Positions 43,816 through 55,615 of a stretch of 64,000 nucleotides of DNA are shown one piece after another. The notes under the pieces were generated by a model, which was not told where the DNA came from, did not search any database, and saw only the letters and a list, made by a program, of their open reading frames with translations. Each line of letters opens with the position of its first letter. The first letter of the stretch is position 1. The stretch comes from Bombardia bombarda. Lineage: Eukaryota > Ascomycota > Sordariomycetes > Sordariales > Lasiosphaeriaceae. The translations under genes were made by a program, and so were the position numbers. The stretch covers positions 4,402,001-4,466,000 of the forward strand of contig JAULSR010000002.1 in NCBI GenBank assembly GCA_030512295.1, given 5' to 3'.

Positions 43816-46400
43816 AAGGCTTGACAGTGGCTGGATAGGTATTTGGCTTGAGCAACGGGGTTTCGATGGATGTGAGCGGCTTGTGGGGGGTATGGTACCG
43901 GTGACAACAAGATAGATGAGGTGGGACGAATGTGCTCATTGCGATACATGAATGAGATAGGGTCTAGGAACTGTCCTTATGGATTGAAGGGAGATAGTCC
44001 ATTGAGCCTTTTGGGTTTGGCCTAGTTGCTTGAGGAGGTTTGAATGTGGCCAGCGACCGGACACAAACCGTTCGCAAGATGCCTACAGTCACGATCGATG
44101 CTGTACCTAGCCAAGAAAACGTAATGCTTTCATCAATACCTGTCTCTCACATATGACCTTAAAACTATTGATCATAGTAAAGAAGCAACTATATGTCATT
44201 TTGGAGCGAATGAGAAACTGTCTACCGCATCATCTCTCTTAGTTAATATCGTCAGGTAGTAGTCGAGAGAAGATAAGCAATTACCAGACCAAGTGACATT
44301 ATCAACGACAGGACTCGGAACTGATCATTCGCAATAGCACGTGCAAGTTGCTACCTAGTCTTTCTATACTCTATAGCTTCGTACAGTGTTGCGATCCAAG
44401 CAAGGCAAGATGCAATCAAGCAGGAGAAGCAACAGGGGCCTACGCAAGCTGTAGTTGTAATTTTGTATTCGAGGTTGATAACCTTCCCCTTCGGAGTTCG
44501 GCCTAGGTTGTACGTAGTAGGTGTAGAAGAGCTATATGCACTGCAATGACTGCTGGCCTTGGTATCTAGCAACACCACTGCTACCGGTCATTCAGAAGGC
44601 GGAAAAGATGAATGTCGATCCACACTCGAGGGATCTCTGGTTACATGGCGTGGTTCTTGTGCACTCGAGTTCCTGCATCCAAAGATAACGTATCTGCGTC
44701 ACAGACGCCTCATGTCCGGTATCTTGGGATCTGGGGCAGCTCTTGGCCTGTCGACTGACACATGGAATAGAGTAAGGAAATCGTAGTTGTAAACACACCA
44801 TTCCCTTTCCCTACCAACTTCTCAATATGGAGTTTTGTATTCGCCTCCCAGAGGGAAAGGGTGCAGGCACGTGGAAGGGGGCAATTACTTCAACACCAAC
44901 TTCTCACGATTTTGACCTGCCTACTTTCCCCAAGTCAAGAAACCAGTTTGCCCCTACCGCTAGAACTGGACTGTTCTCGTGGATGGACATGAAGATGCGG
45001 TAGGTGGTGGTGCAGCGACCCGGATTAGAAGACGGGTGATGGAAGTAGGGTAGGTAATAGAGGCAAGGGTAAGGGTACGCTAATAATAACATTACCGCCT
45101 ATCGTCAGCTGCTTAGCGGGATCGAGCTCGGGGGAGACGGTGGGGTAGTGGTCGAGGAGGATTAAGCGTTGGGCTCGATCTTATTACCGCAGCTAATGCA
45201 ACCCTCAGTTGTGGGACCCAGGCTGGACAGGGCCCTCGGGGGCCTTCACTCCTGCCTAAAAGCCCCTATTGCGTTGCTTGGCATTTTGTTGCCAGCCCCT
45301 TATCGCGAGTCGATCGCCTTGGCAACTGCCCAATTAGGGAGGTTCCGTGCCGTGTGCCACCACAAAACAACACCTCAGCAGCTGCTCTTGATGGATGGCA
45401 TTAACACTTGAATGATGTCGATTGCTATACGTCCACTGCTGTTGACCGCTGTCCCCCGCTTTTGATAAGCCACACAGGCTACATGTACCCTGGGTCGGTG
45501 GTCCTTCAGGGCGCCAGTGCCAATGCGCATGGCAAGCAAACAAGACTTTCCAGGATCGGGGTGCCTCGCGGGCGCGCATAATACCCTTACCTCCTGTGGA
45601 GGCGAACATCAACCTTGGCGCCAGATCGGCACCTGATGCTTGGCCCTCAACTACCGCCCGCCACTTATTACCTGTCCAGGCTCCCAGGGTACTATCAGTC
45701 CAGGGCTCGACTCTTCAATAAGTCCATCTGCCAAGCCTCCATCTCTCCCACCTCCCGAAAGCTTCAGGAGGCGAAGGCAACGTCCGGCCGCGTGGTTGGC
45801 TAAGACCTGTACTGTACTGGCCTAGCTTGCTATTTTCATGTCCTATTGGGGCACCAAGCACTGCAGCTCCTCCCTCCTCTCCCTCCTCTCCCTCCTCTCT
45901 CTCCCAAGCTGGAACTCCAGCCACAGTTCCCTGGTCTTGAAGCGAGCAGCATGTTATTAGCGGCCAGCTAGAAGCTTGAATGGGCATCCAAACACGGCCC
46001 AATGACAGCAGCCAGCTCTGCTCTTGGATGCGATGGATGCGATGGGACCATGGAGCCACCGAGCCAGAGGCTCTAGAGGCCGATCGGGAAGGACATGAGT
46101 TCGGTCACCAGTCTAGTCGAGCCAAGTAGCATTGGGTCCAGCGGAGGTGGCCGGCACGATTTGGACCTTCCATAAGCTGTCAAGACAGCCGAGGAAGTAA
46201 GATGAAGCACGGTAACACTTCCTCATGGCAGGTTACGCGTCTTCATGACTTGCCCATGGAGTTGTTCACATAAAAGGGACGAGATCCTCTGCCCCGACTA
46301 TAATCACGAACTCACCCTCTCACCACCCTCCTCAGCATCAAGTCAAGACCCTCTCCTCCCATCTACCGGCCTCAGCCCAGCTCTGCTCCCTCAGCCCATC
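43816..46400. other. Gene-free stretch
   Basis: 2.6 kb without a convincing coding region on either strand. It includes a CT-rich low-complexity tract at 45867-45906. The last 300 bp should be the promoter of the M43 protease. Confidence 0.5.
45867..45906. repeat. CT-rich (CTCCCTCCT)n tract
   Basis: Three to four imperfect copies of a CTCCCTCCT unit. Pyrimidine-rich on the plus strand, in the upstream region of the M43 protease. Confidence 0.8.
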
Positions 46401-47310
46401 ATGCTTTTCCAAACCCTTGCCATGGCGGGCCTGATGGCCCAGTCGGCCTTTGCTGCCGCGACCGCCAAGCCCTTCGCATGCGGCACCAAGGAGCCCACGG
46501 CCGAGCACAAGGCCATCCACAAGGCCCTTGCCGTCAAGGAGGCCGAGTTCGCCGCCTCTGGCAACTTCAGCGCCCAGGCCACCATCAACGTCGATGTCTA
46601 CTTCCACGTCGTTGCCGCCTCGACCTCGCTGTCCGACGGCTACGTGACCGACACCATGCTGACCAACCAGCTCAACGTCATGAACCAGCACTACGCCCCG
46701 TACAACATCGCCTTCGTCCTCAAGGGCACCGACCGCACCATCAACAGCAACTGGGCGTCCGACGGCGCCGAGCTGACCATGAAGAAGGCGCTCCGCAAGG
46801 GCACCTACCGGTCGCTCAACATCTACTTCCAGAAGGCCATCGGCGGCAACCTGGGGTACTGCTACTTCCCCACCACCGTCACCAGCGGCTCCAACGACTT
46901 TTACTATGATGGCTGCAGCATCCTCTACTCGTCCGTCCCCGGCGGCAGCGCCACCAACTACAACCTCGGCGGTACTGTGACTCACGAGGTCGGCCACTGG
47001 TTCGGTCTCTACCACACCTTCCAGGGCGGCTGCACCGGCTCCGGTGACTCGGTCGCCGACACCCCCGCCCAGGCCAGCGCCACCTCGGGCTGCCCTAGCA
47101 GCCGTGACTCGTGCCCCAACGTCGCCGGCGCCGACCCCATCCACAACTACATGGACTACTCGTACGATATCTGCTACACCGAGTTCACCGCCGGCCAGTC
47201 GTATGTTTCATCCCCTTTTCCCTCCTTGGATCTTGTAAACACAACACTGACGTATCAACTACAGCACCCGCATGACCAGCTTCTACAACACCTACCGCGC
47301 CGGCAAGTAA
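46401..47310 (+). CDS. Secreted M43 (pappalysin-type) metalloprotease, 281 residues
   Basis: Two exons (46401..47200, 47265..47310). The 64-bp intron joins TAGQ-S-TRMTSFYNTYRAGK. A signal peptide (MLFQTLAMAGLMAQSAFAAA) is followed by a short propeptide-like region. The zinc site HEVGHWFGLYH (195-205) and the Met-turn NYMDYSYD (Met251) are complete. The Cys pattern and the C-terminal RMTSFYNTYR match fungal Mep1-like M43B proteases. It should act outside the cell on proteins; homologues of this group in pathogens are associated with host protein degradation. Codons are strongly C-ending, in contrast to the AT-rich surroundings, which fits high expression. Confidence 0.92.
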
Positions 47311-49062
47311 GTGTGTGTGTTCGTCTAGGTAACCTTTGGAGAAATCCAAGAGTTTAGATGATGGAAGAGACTGCAGAAATGCAAGTTAAAGGCCAGGGAG
47401 CGAGTTGGTCAAAATGGTCTGACGGACTTACCATTCTTCAATGTTTATCTAATGAGACTTGGATCCTCTCGTTTATTAGAAACGGTATATAGTTGGTTTG
47501 CTGTGGTTGTTAGTAGCGCAGTAGCACTATGGTATATAGTTATGAGAAAGGCAACTTGATGATGTGGAGAATCACTGTCTTCTTTTGGTGAAGTGTTGTG
47601 ATACACCTGTGGTCGAGAAAGGGGCACAGTCGCGGGTTCTAGTGAGATTTGATGAAAAGCAGTCTTGTTCATTGGGTTGACTAAAGGAAACTTATGTCTA
47701 TTGTCTGGTTCTGGTGTGAGTATCCATCAGTACAGATGTAGCAAAAGGTACATACAACAAAGGTGTGACTATAACAGTTGCGGATGATGAATCATTACCG
47801 GGATCGCTGGGTGGCTCTGTAGCTAGCGTCGATGCGGTTGAGGAGGACATTTAGACCTAGGCCAATGATGAGGTAGTTGATCAGGGACTGGATGCAGCAT
47901 CAAATCGTCAACGTGGAGGCGGACAATGGCGATGGTGAAAAGTAAGAGGGATAGACCGAGAAAATAAAATAGGAAGAGAAGCGGTGCAGGTTTCTGGCGG
48001 GCTGCCAAATGTGAGGAGGGTTGCCATCAGTGACGAGCCAGTAGCCCTGTCGGGGTCTTGTGACGTGCAACGAAATGCTGCTCCACCAGGAGGACGGCCC
48101 AGTACCTAGGTTTCGAACCTACTACAGTACATCAGTCACAGCGTCACAGCCCCTAACGTGAAATAGAAAAGTCACAGGCGTTGTAACCAAGAATGATCGC
48201 CAGAAAACATCCTCCCTAACCTAAGCTGTGACACAGAATTGTGATTATGAATAGGTGTTCATATGCTAGAGCCAGTAAAAAGGCTAGCGTATCCTACATC
48301 TTGCCATCTGATTCTGTTCTTGATGTCCGTGTCTGTTTGCCGCCAACCTTTTGATCTTTTCTCATATCTTGGCATCGCAAACGCCGGGCAACCAACGGTC
48401 ACATGCAAGGTGGAGTGTGATGACCCTTTTCAAGTGATTAAACCTGTAAAAAGGGGTGGAGAAGAGATACCGGTAAGTTGGGTAAATAATCACATATTCC
48501 GTTTCGCTACCTGAGAACTCTTCGCTGCTCAGGCAACCAGCCAAAATCCTCACTGGAAGAGTGGTGATTGTCGGTAAGACATCGCTATCTTGAAGGTGTG
48601 CTGGCGCTATAGGCGGCGTCGATATGATCATGGACGACATGGTTGATGTTGTAGGCGGGAAAATGGTATTGGATGTTAACTCAAGTCCCGTTAAGCAGTG
48701 TATGTTTGCTGGTGTGTCAATCAGTTGATGACAGTGATTATACGACGACGACGAGGGAACGAAAGGACTGAAGGTCAAGAAACGCAAGACATGCGGCTTT
48801 ATAGTTGACCGTAAGTTGAAAAAAGTACGAGGGTGGCTCGTAGCTTTCGGGTCGCAGGAACGTCGTCATCAGGAGCAGCTCAGGCTGCATGTATGGTACT
48901 TAGTCTAGTTCATATGACCAATGATGGGCAATAAGGTAAAAACAACAACCGCGGACTCACTGAATCAGCATATCGCTCCAAAAGTCGAGCGACACCGAAA
49001 CTATAGGCTATGACTGGGTAGCACTGCTGGTGCCTTTGGTGTGAATCCAAGTCGATTTGACA
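47311..49062. other. Intergenic with a few protein-like fragments
   Basis: 1.75 kb. On the minus strand near 48008-47820 are two hydrophobic segments in different frames (PLLFLFYFLGLSLLLFTIAI and LINYLIIGLGLNVLLN), which might be a small membrane protein gene, but no splice join fits. An AlkB-tail-like fragment is listed separately. Confidence 0.4.
48362..48475 (-). pseudogene. Fragment resembling the C-terminus of the neighbouring AlkB-like gene
   Basis: The last codons of a minus-strand frame read TLHLACDRWLPGVCDAKI before a stop at 48362. The tail of the AlkB-like protein 600 bp away reads DVACDCAFPGVCDARI. Ten of 14 positions are identical over the ACD...PGVCDA.I stretch. Upstream sequence does not resemble AlkB, so it may be the relic of a duplicate or one exon of an unrelated gene. 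Confidence 0.3.
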
Positions 49063-49902
49063 TCATTGGGGGTTTCCAGCGCTTTGAGCAACCTCCTCTC
49101 TTATTCGCGCGTCGCAAACACCTGGAAAGGCACAGTCGCATGCGACATCTGCTCCGCGTCTGGTCGTCCGCATCGTAATAGAATATCTCCCCTCCCTCTG
49201 CACTGTCTGGCCGTCAACAATGTCGGTCTTGCGTCCCTTGATCCCGTGGGTGTAACCGTATCGGGCTGGCCCAGTCATGAGGAGCAAGGAGCGACGGGGA
49301 AGCATGAGTTCCCAAGAGGGATGCTCTTCTTCCTGAGCATCTCTGGATGTGTTATTCTCGGATGCAAGCAGCTCGGGCGTTGGCCGTGACTTGTTGGCTG
49401 TGGTAGATGCGTCAGACAGGAGGGATCGTTTCGGCAGTCTCATCTTGCGGGCGTCGTTTGCTCCACACTTCTTGAACACCATTGGCACGCCGCTGCCAAA
49501 TGACAAGCTGTAAAGCGCCTCGTCAAACATGGAGTGAGTGTCGACGTGGGGTGGAATGCCTGAGCCAGGCGGGTAGTATTGCACAGTGAACTGGTCTGGC
49601 AGGCCCTCTTGAATTGGAAGGCGGGTAAGGAAGTCGGCGATGTAGGATGGCAGAGGGGTAAAGTTTGAATCGGACGCGCCGAAGGTGGTGTAATCGAAAT
49701 GGAAGCCAAAGTGTTGACTCAGCCGCTTCTTTCCGCCTGTGCGCGGGTCTGCAGCGTGAAAGGCAGCCACCATGGCCGCCTCTTCTGATTCAGAGATGAA
49801 GTCATGAATGAGCGTCAGGCCGATATCATCCCATCGTTTAATATTAGGGTTTGCGGGGTCAGTGATGGGAAGGGGCGCGTGGGTTGGCGGAGAGGTAGCC
49901 AT
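49063..49902 (-). CDS. AlkB-like 2OG/Fe(II) dioxygenase (ALKBH8-type domain), 279 residues
   Basis: A single exon; the first ATG in frame is at 49902. The N-terminal nucleotide-recognition part (LTLIHDFISESEEAAMVAAF) is followed by the double-stranded beta-helix with Fe ligands H119 and D121 (IPPHVDTH) and H219 (YGYTHGIKGR), and the 2OG-binding Arg pair in R239-YSITMR245. The C-terminal segment ACDCAFPGVCDA carries three Cys. The family demethylates alkylated bases or acts in wobble-uridine modification of tRNA. The YxPxxGIPPHxDTH pattern is closest to ALKBH8, but no methyltransferase or RRM domain is fused. Residues about 160-200 are a low-complexity insert. Confidence 0.88.
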   Translation of the reverse strand: MATSPPTHAPLPITDPANPNIKRWDDIGLTLIHDFISESEEAAMVAAFHAADPRTGGKKRLSQHFGFHFDYTTFGASDSNFTPLPSYIADFLTRLPIQEGLPDQFTVQYYPPGSGIPPHVDTHSMFDEALYSLSFGSGVPMVFKKCGANDARKMRLPKRSLLSDASTTANKSRPTPELLASENNTSRDAQEEEHPSWELMLPRRSLLLMTGPARYGYTHGIKGRKTDIVDGQTVQREGRYSITMRTTRRGADVACDCAFPGVCDARIREEVAQSAGNPQ

Positions 49903-51995
49903 TTTGCAATCACCATTCACCACTCATGAATTGGAATGTGAGCAGGCGCGTTGGGGAGCTGAAAAGTCTGAGCTCAGGTCAGGCCATTCATGGATATGAT
50001 TACGTAATGGTTAGGAACAACGGTAAGGGTACAAACGCGACTTTCACAAAAGGAGGAGCCAGGGAGCCAGCGACGTCTTTTGCGTGCACTGAAACTTGCA
50101 ACAGCCACCACATCGAAGAACAGCACAAAGTACTGTGGCTAGATGAGACATTATTTGACCTTTTCCCTTTTAACAAAACTTCTATTTTGTCCTCTGAACA
50201 TCTTTGGTACATTTGATGGAGCTGGCCTCGGGATTCGAGACTTTTGAATCTCGTGCAAAGCATCTTCTCGTGGGTTTGTACGAGGCTCAACGTCGTTCAA
50301 CAGGCCGCCCATCCCAGCATGTGCCACAAACATATCCCGCCACGGTTGGATAGTATGAATAGACAATAGATCATGCTCTAATCGAGAGAGAGGCCAAGGC
50401 CAGTCAGTAGGTGCGTCGAGGCATAAATAGTGATTTCATCCACACTATTGCATGATCAGTAGATGTTCGACTGACCGTTATTTAATTCCACTCGTTTGCT
50501 TCTGGCCGTTAAAATGGCCTCGTTCGTTGGCGCGGCGTTTGTCGTTGAGGGGGCGATAAGGAACAGGACAAATTGTAAAACCGCAACTTGCTTCATCGTT
50601 GCTCTGGACAGATACCTATCGTCAAGCTTGATTTGTGTCGGTGCCTTCTCGGCACTACAGTAAGAGTGGATTTTTAAAGTGATGGCTTATTTCGGTCGGT
50701 CGCTGTCGAATTTTTTACGATGCAGTCAAAGTGGAATGAAGCAATGAATGAGAGATCAGACGACTTATATGCCATTGTATGGTGACCGAAGTGTTAAGGT
50801 TCTTGGTACACGAAGAATCTTCTTGAGATACACCACAAATTACCACTCTATGGCGTTCGTCCAATGATACTGTTCATTTATATTATCTGGTGTGTTCAAG
50901 TCGCCGATGATGGCAATTGCCGGGTTATATACGTTGCGATGCAACAGATCCGATTGGCGTGGACAGTTTGACGACAGACAAGTCCCTTTTCAAATATGTC
51001 AAGTCCAATGCTGTCATGCAGGCAGATAGAGAAGGTTGAGATGGATCATCCTGCAAATTTTTTATCGGAGCCCCTATCACACGCATAAGACTCTCAGAAA
51101 ACAGGCAGTTCGGCAAACCTCCCAAACATACAACAGGAAGAACCCGCGAGGCAGGAGCTACAGCTAGACCGATTCCAGACAACAACCGTGGAACACACCG
51201 ATCGGCCCACAACGCGTCATCACGATCAGGCAGCAGACAGCCTAGCCCAGGCGGAGGAAGCAGCAACACAGCTGAAGCAAAGAACTCATTGACTTTGTTA
51301 GCGCCTGTTAAGCACCATCGAAGCATCAAACCGTTAACAGTGCAGGTGCTTCCTGCTGTGTTCAGAAGAAGAATGAATCAAACAAGGCAGGTGGAGCTCA
51401 GCTAGCGTGGTGCTAAAGTTTATTTCGAAAATTTTGCTTCTCCCATCTTAATTGCCCGAAATTTGAGATCAATCTCTCTGACCACCAACATCCTCCAGAT
51501 GTCCGCACCGCATCCGACACCTGCTACCACCATCAGTATCTTCATTACTGCCTTACTCGTCGCCCCCTCTCTCGTCGCTTTCTCCCCCCGACTACGTTCC
51601 AGTACTGGCCCTGTGGTCCACGTACCTTTTCACGCCAAATCAGCAATACAGCCTGACCAGTTTGGAAATGAGACGGAAATCATGCCTCAAAAACACCTGG
51701 TTATGTTGTGTTTCATGGCTTATCAGAAAACCGGTTTTACGCACTTCATCGAAGGACTGGTGACTCAACACTGGCTGCAAAAAATATGTATTCAAAGAGT
51801 TCATCGTGTATGATGTGTGTAAGAAAGGAAAGTGAGCCATTGACCTTCTCAGGTAGGGGAAGCAAAGCTGATCCGATACCATCATTGAAAGGCTTAGCAG
51901 TGCAGCGACGCAAATTATTTAGAATAGTCCAGTCCCCATAGTGTCAATCCCCTTCTCCATCACGAGTAACCAAGGTACATCAGCACTGCCTTGAT
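49903..51995. other. Gene-poor stretch
   Basis: 2.1 kb. A 104-codon plus-strand frame (51499-51813) begins with a hydrophobic, signal-like stretch (ISIFITALLVAPSLVAF) but its remainder has no protein character, so it is not called. A minus-strand 134-codon frame at 50925-51329 is also not supported. At 50236-50263 a short segment (FETFESRAKHLL) resembles one in the relic at 55616. Confidence 0.45.
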
Positions 51996-53271
51996 CTAGA
52001 GCCCATGGTTGCCTAGATAGTTGTACATGACTTGATAGCCGGCGGAAGCGTTCAGTGACAGGGTGTTGGCGTGTCCGGTGTTGGGCTGGAGATAGGGTGT
52101 AGGATCGATGGCATTCGGGAACACCTGTCTGGTCATGGCTTCGTTGTAAGTACCCGTGCAGTTGCCAAGGCACAGGAACCAGTCGAACTCGCCGGCAAAG
52201 AACTACAACATGTAGGGTTAGGAATGAGGTCGCGAAAAGGGGGGTTTGGGGGGTGGGTTCTATCTAGATGGATGGGCTTACCAGAATGGGGGCCTTGAAG
52301 TCGTTTGCTGGCAACACATCGGTTGTTGACTCGGAGGCGTACTCGCCGACGGTCTCGGGCTGCTTGATTTCGTTGAGATAGGTCAAGAGGGCGGGGTCAA
52401 AGTTGGTCTTTCGCAAAAAGAGCTTCTGAAGGTCGGTCTTGGATCCCAGCACAAAGTAGCCCGAGGTGTAGTTGGCGAAGAGGACGGGGTCGTATTCCTT
52501 GGCGAACTCGTGATTGAAGCTCTTGACGTCGAGCACGTTCAGGTACGTGTTGAAGAGCAAGCCCGTCATGAGGGCGCCGTCGCTGAGTTGACCATATCCA
52601 GGCCGGCCAAGCATGAGAGTCATCAAGTATGAGCCGAATGCGTGGCCGACGTGGACGGTCTTTGTCGGCTTGAAATTGAGAATGTCGGTTTCGTTGCTGA
52701 CGTCTGTCGTTGACAAGATGGTGGATGCGCTGATGAGCTGGCCCGAACGGGCTAACTTGGTCAGGCCAGCCAGGATCTCAATCTCGGTCGGGAGTTGGAC
52801 AGTGTCATAAGCATTGGGTTTTTCGGACAGACCGGTGCCGAGCCGGTCGTAGCTGAGAAACGAGTAGCCTGCCCTGATGGTAGCATCGAGGTACGAGTAC
52901 TCCTCGGGCTGCACCTGGACATCCCAGTATCGCTTGTCAAACCCGAGTCCATGGGTTGCAAGTTGCAGAATCCCTGCCTTGAGGCCCTTCTGGGAAGGTA
53001 TACACAACTGTGCATGGATGCTGAAGTTTTGGTTGATGTGGTTCTCGCTGATAATACGGTCCTTGGCGCTAGGGGTTGACCACGTCGTAGTGTTTTGCTG
53101 CCAGTCAACTGCGTCGATGGTGCTATCAACACGGGGCTGGATGAAAAAGTGGTTGGTTGCGACAACCGGGACCGACACATTGAGCTCGACGCATTGCTTG
53201 AAGCTGGTGGTGGCAGCGCCTGCTACGATTCGGCCCAGGGCCAGAACCACAAAGAGCGGAGGAGAAAACAT
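51996..53271 (-). CDS. Secreted alpha/beta-hydrolase with nucleophile Ser replaced by Ala, 398 residues
   Basis: Two exons (53271..52282, 52202..51996). The 79-bp intron has branch CTAAC, and the join reads FKAPIL-FFAGEFDWFL. A signal peptide (SPPLFVVLALGRIVAGA) is present and there are several NxT/S sites. The hydrolase fold shows the oxyanion loop THGLGFDKRYWD, then YDRLGTGLSEKP. The elbow is VHVGH-A211-FGSYL where the family has GHSFGS. The candidate acid is D337 and the His is H374 (NTGHANTL). With Ala at the nucleophile position hydrolysis is not expected, so it may be a binding protein, or the change is recent loss. The GCA codon is clear. Confidence 0.85.
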
Positions 53272-54532
53272 TGTGTCAGAGACGTTGGATTGTTTCGAGT
53301 TGCTTTGCGAGATGTTGACTGCCAGTGCTAAATGTTGAAGGATATCTCGTCTATCTTATACTTTTGAATACCAGACGTCTTACCATTGAGACGTGGTCCG
53401 GTAAGTCGCACAGGCAGCGTATTCACGAATGGGTGCGCTTACAAGTAACGTCCTGGCGTATAGCGTAATTCTATTTAACGTTGCGTATTAATGTCCGCGT
53501 ATAGACTTCAACTGTGCTGACAGAAACATCCTGACGGTATTTTAGTGAGAGGGGCTGCGTATAGCTGATCGCTCAACAAACGGATAATATTCCCATCGAA
53601 CGTCAGGCTGTGAATACGCTCCGTGATCAGATGACAATACATCTGACAACAGGTTATTATACTATTCTATTCTCAGACAATGGGGCCATGTCTCGGGCTT
53701 CTGCCCTTGAATACGCTGCAACATTTGCTCGTGCTTGTACATGCTATTGTGGAGAATCTTCTCATGAGGGGGTTTGTTGATGTGAACTCCGAGTTCATGT
53801 TAAATGAGAATGCATACCTGTTTACCACCGGTCTGAAAGATCTATTAGCCTTAAAGGGTTTCCTAGGCTGCCCAGTTCTATGGCGTAATCTCCCTGTATG
53901 ACCAGGGGTTAAAGGACCCGAGCGGCGGACTAATGTCATGGAACCAGTAGAGCTGACCAACTGTTGCCCTCGGATATGGACTTTTCCTACCTCGGCCGTC
54001 TTCAACCCGGATTTGGGAGTCGCATATGATGCACGGTTGTCATTATTTACATGACTTAATCAAGTCATTGCACACACGTCGCATTGCCAAGGTCAGATCT
54101 ATGTCCCAAAGTCCCTTGGGGTGTTTTATGACTGTATAAAATAGGCGAGTGCCTATCTAGTTGGGGAGGTGAAGGGCTATCTGCGTGCTGCACGTCCAGT
54201 CGTATGCACTCAACACATCGTTTGTGACCAAAGATAATTCATCGTCCTCGACCTCCACTCCAAAAAAAAAAATGGAGGAAACCTTTGTTTTTCACCTGTT
54301 CCCCATGAATCATCATCTTCTCCTCCATACCTCAGGGTTTACGGCCGTTGAGGCCCCGGATCTGGACACATGCCAAGACACGGTGCTGTTCCCTCTGCTA
54401 TGATGATATTAGAAACCATGCATGCACGCGTCGTAGCAGATGAGTTGGCACTTAGGGCAGATGCCATAAATACTGGACGCTTACATGTAATCACCAGTTG
54501 TCCCAGCCAGCTTCCCGAGGGTTTGTGGTGCC
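53272..54532. other. Intergenic
   Basis: 1.26 kb; promoter of the hydrolase at the left. An A run at 54262-54271. No gene supported. Confidence 0.5.
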
Positions 54533-55289
54533 CTAATTCTCCTTGACCGGGGGTTTCTCGACAGATCCATCAGCTTGCTTGCGCTCCCACTGCTCGCGCT
54601 TGATGGGCTTTCTAAACAGAGGTAAGTCATAATGAAATCATGAGGAAAAGGTTGACACTTACATCCGCAATGTTTTGGAAGTACTGAAAAGGTGACCAGA
54701 GCGTCAGCTTGGTATCGGGCAAACATTGGGCAAAGGAAGCTGCCTGTACTTACGGCATGAGAGAATCTCTTCTATTGGAAGAGGAACCAGTGTTAGCTTC
54801 CATCGTATATGCCTCAATTCCATCAAAAGGGAGAGCGAGACAAAGGCACGTCAAAGATGAATGGGATACGGTGATGAGTCAACTTACCTTTGCGGCAGTC
54901 GGGGGCGGCGGCGACGGCGCGGGGTGTATGGTCTTGATCGACAAGGAATTGTTAGAGAACATGGGAAAATCTATGATAAGGGCTGGGGCCTTACTGAAGG
55001 AGGGGAGAGGGAGGGGGGGCGCTGGGGCGGCGGGAGGCCGTGGAGGCGGGCGGCAGGGCGCCCGGCAAGGCGGCGAGCGGCGGGGCGGCGGGCGTGCTGC
55101 CTTTGTTCTTCCCGAGTCTGTAGCCAAACAGTGAGCTCTTAAATTGAATCTTGCTCGGTTCAACGAGAGGGTACATACATTGGCTGGCATTTCTCTAGAA
55201 ATATACCAAGCAACAGGTTAGCATGCGAATATTGCTAGGTTGGGTCGAACTTTCGAGCAAGAACAGTACACATACTAACACCTGACCAT
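54533..55289 (-). CDS. Short basic protein in seven small exons, about 109 residues
   Basis: On the minus strand a chain of exons with strong donors (GTATGT, GTAAGG, GTAAGT three times) runs from ATG 55289 to TAG 54533. Two internal exons are only 18 and 21 nt. With a join at CTTCA/GTAAGG the phases agree throughout. The protein starts MVREMPAN and continues SSLFGYRLGKNKGS. A Pro/Ala-rich middle and an Arg run follow, and it ends KPIKREQWERKQADGSVEKP plus five residues. The middle is GC-rich low complexity, and the opposite strand is also open there (54709-55134), so the model is uncertain. No family recognised. Confidence 0.4.
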
Positions 55290-55409
55290 GGAGAAATTTG
55301 ATAGGAGATAAAAACAGGAATGGAGCACTTACAGTGGTGTGGTGGCGGTAGTAGTGGTGGTCGTCGTCGTCGTAGCTAGTGTAGCGGGTGTAGCTAGGCG
55401 GTGTAGCTA

Positions 55410-55442
55410 GGGGCTGGGGGCTGGGGGCTGGGGGCTGGGGGT
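55410..55442. repeat. (GGGGGCT)n tandem repeat
   Basis: Four tandem copies of a GGGGGCT unit, just upstream of the short seven-exon minus-strand gene. Confidence 0.85.
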
Positions 55443-55615
55443 GGGAGTACTGAGTGCTGATGGCCAAAGAAATAAAAACGGGAAAAGAGGCAAAAGCCCT
55501 GGAATATATATACCTGTCCCAGGCTGGCTGAGTCCCGCTTCTCCTCCTAGCTCTTGCTTCTTATCACGACCTGCCAAAGACCTCAAAGTTTTCAGAGCTG
55601 GGCCTTCCCATAGTT

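Noticed and set aside
46338..47144. 268-codon open frame antisense to the M43 protease
   Set aside because: Shadow of a strongly codon-biased GC-rich gene; Val/Gly/Ala/Glu repetitive composition and no start context, while the sense strand has the full zinc-protease motifs.
51499..51813. 104-codon frame with hydrophobic N-terminus as a small secreted protein
   Set aside because: Only the first 30 residues look signal-like; the remainder has no conserved or Cys-rich character and the context is AT-rich intergenic DNA.
54709..55134. 141-codon plus-strand frame with Gly/Arg-rich end
   Set aside because: Its second half is low-complexity GC; the minus strand shows a coherent chain of splice sites over the same DNA.
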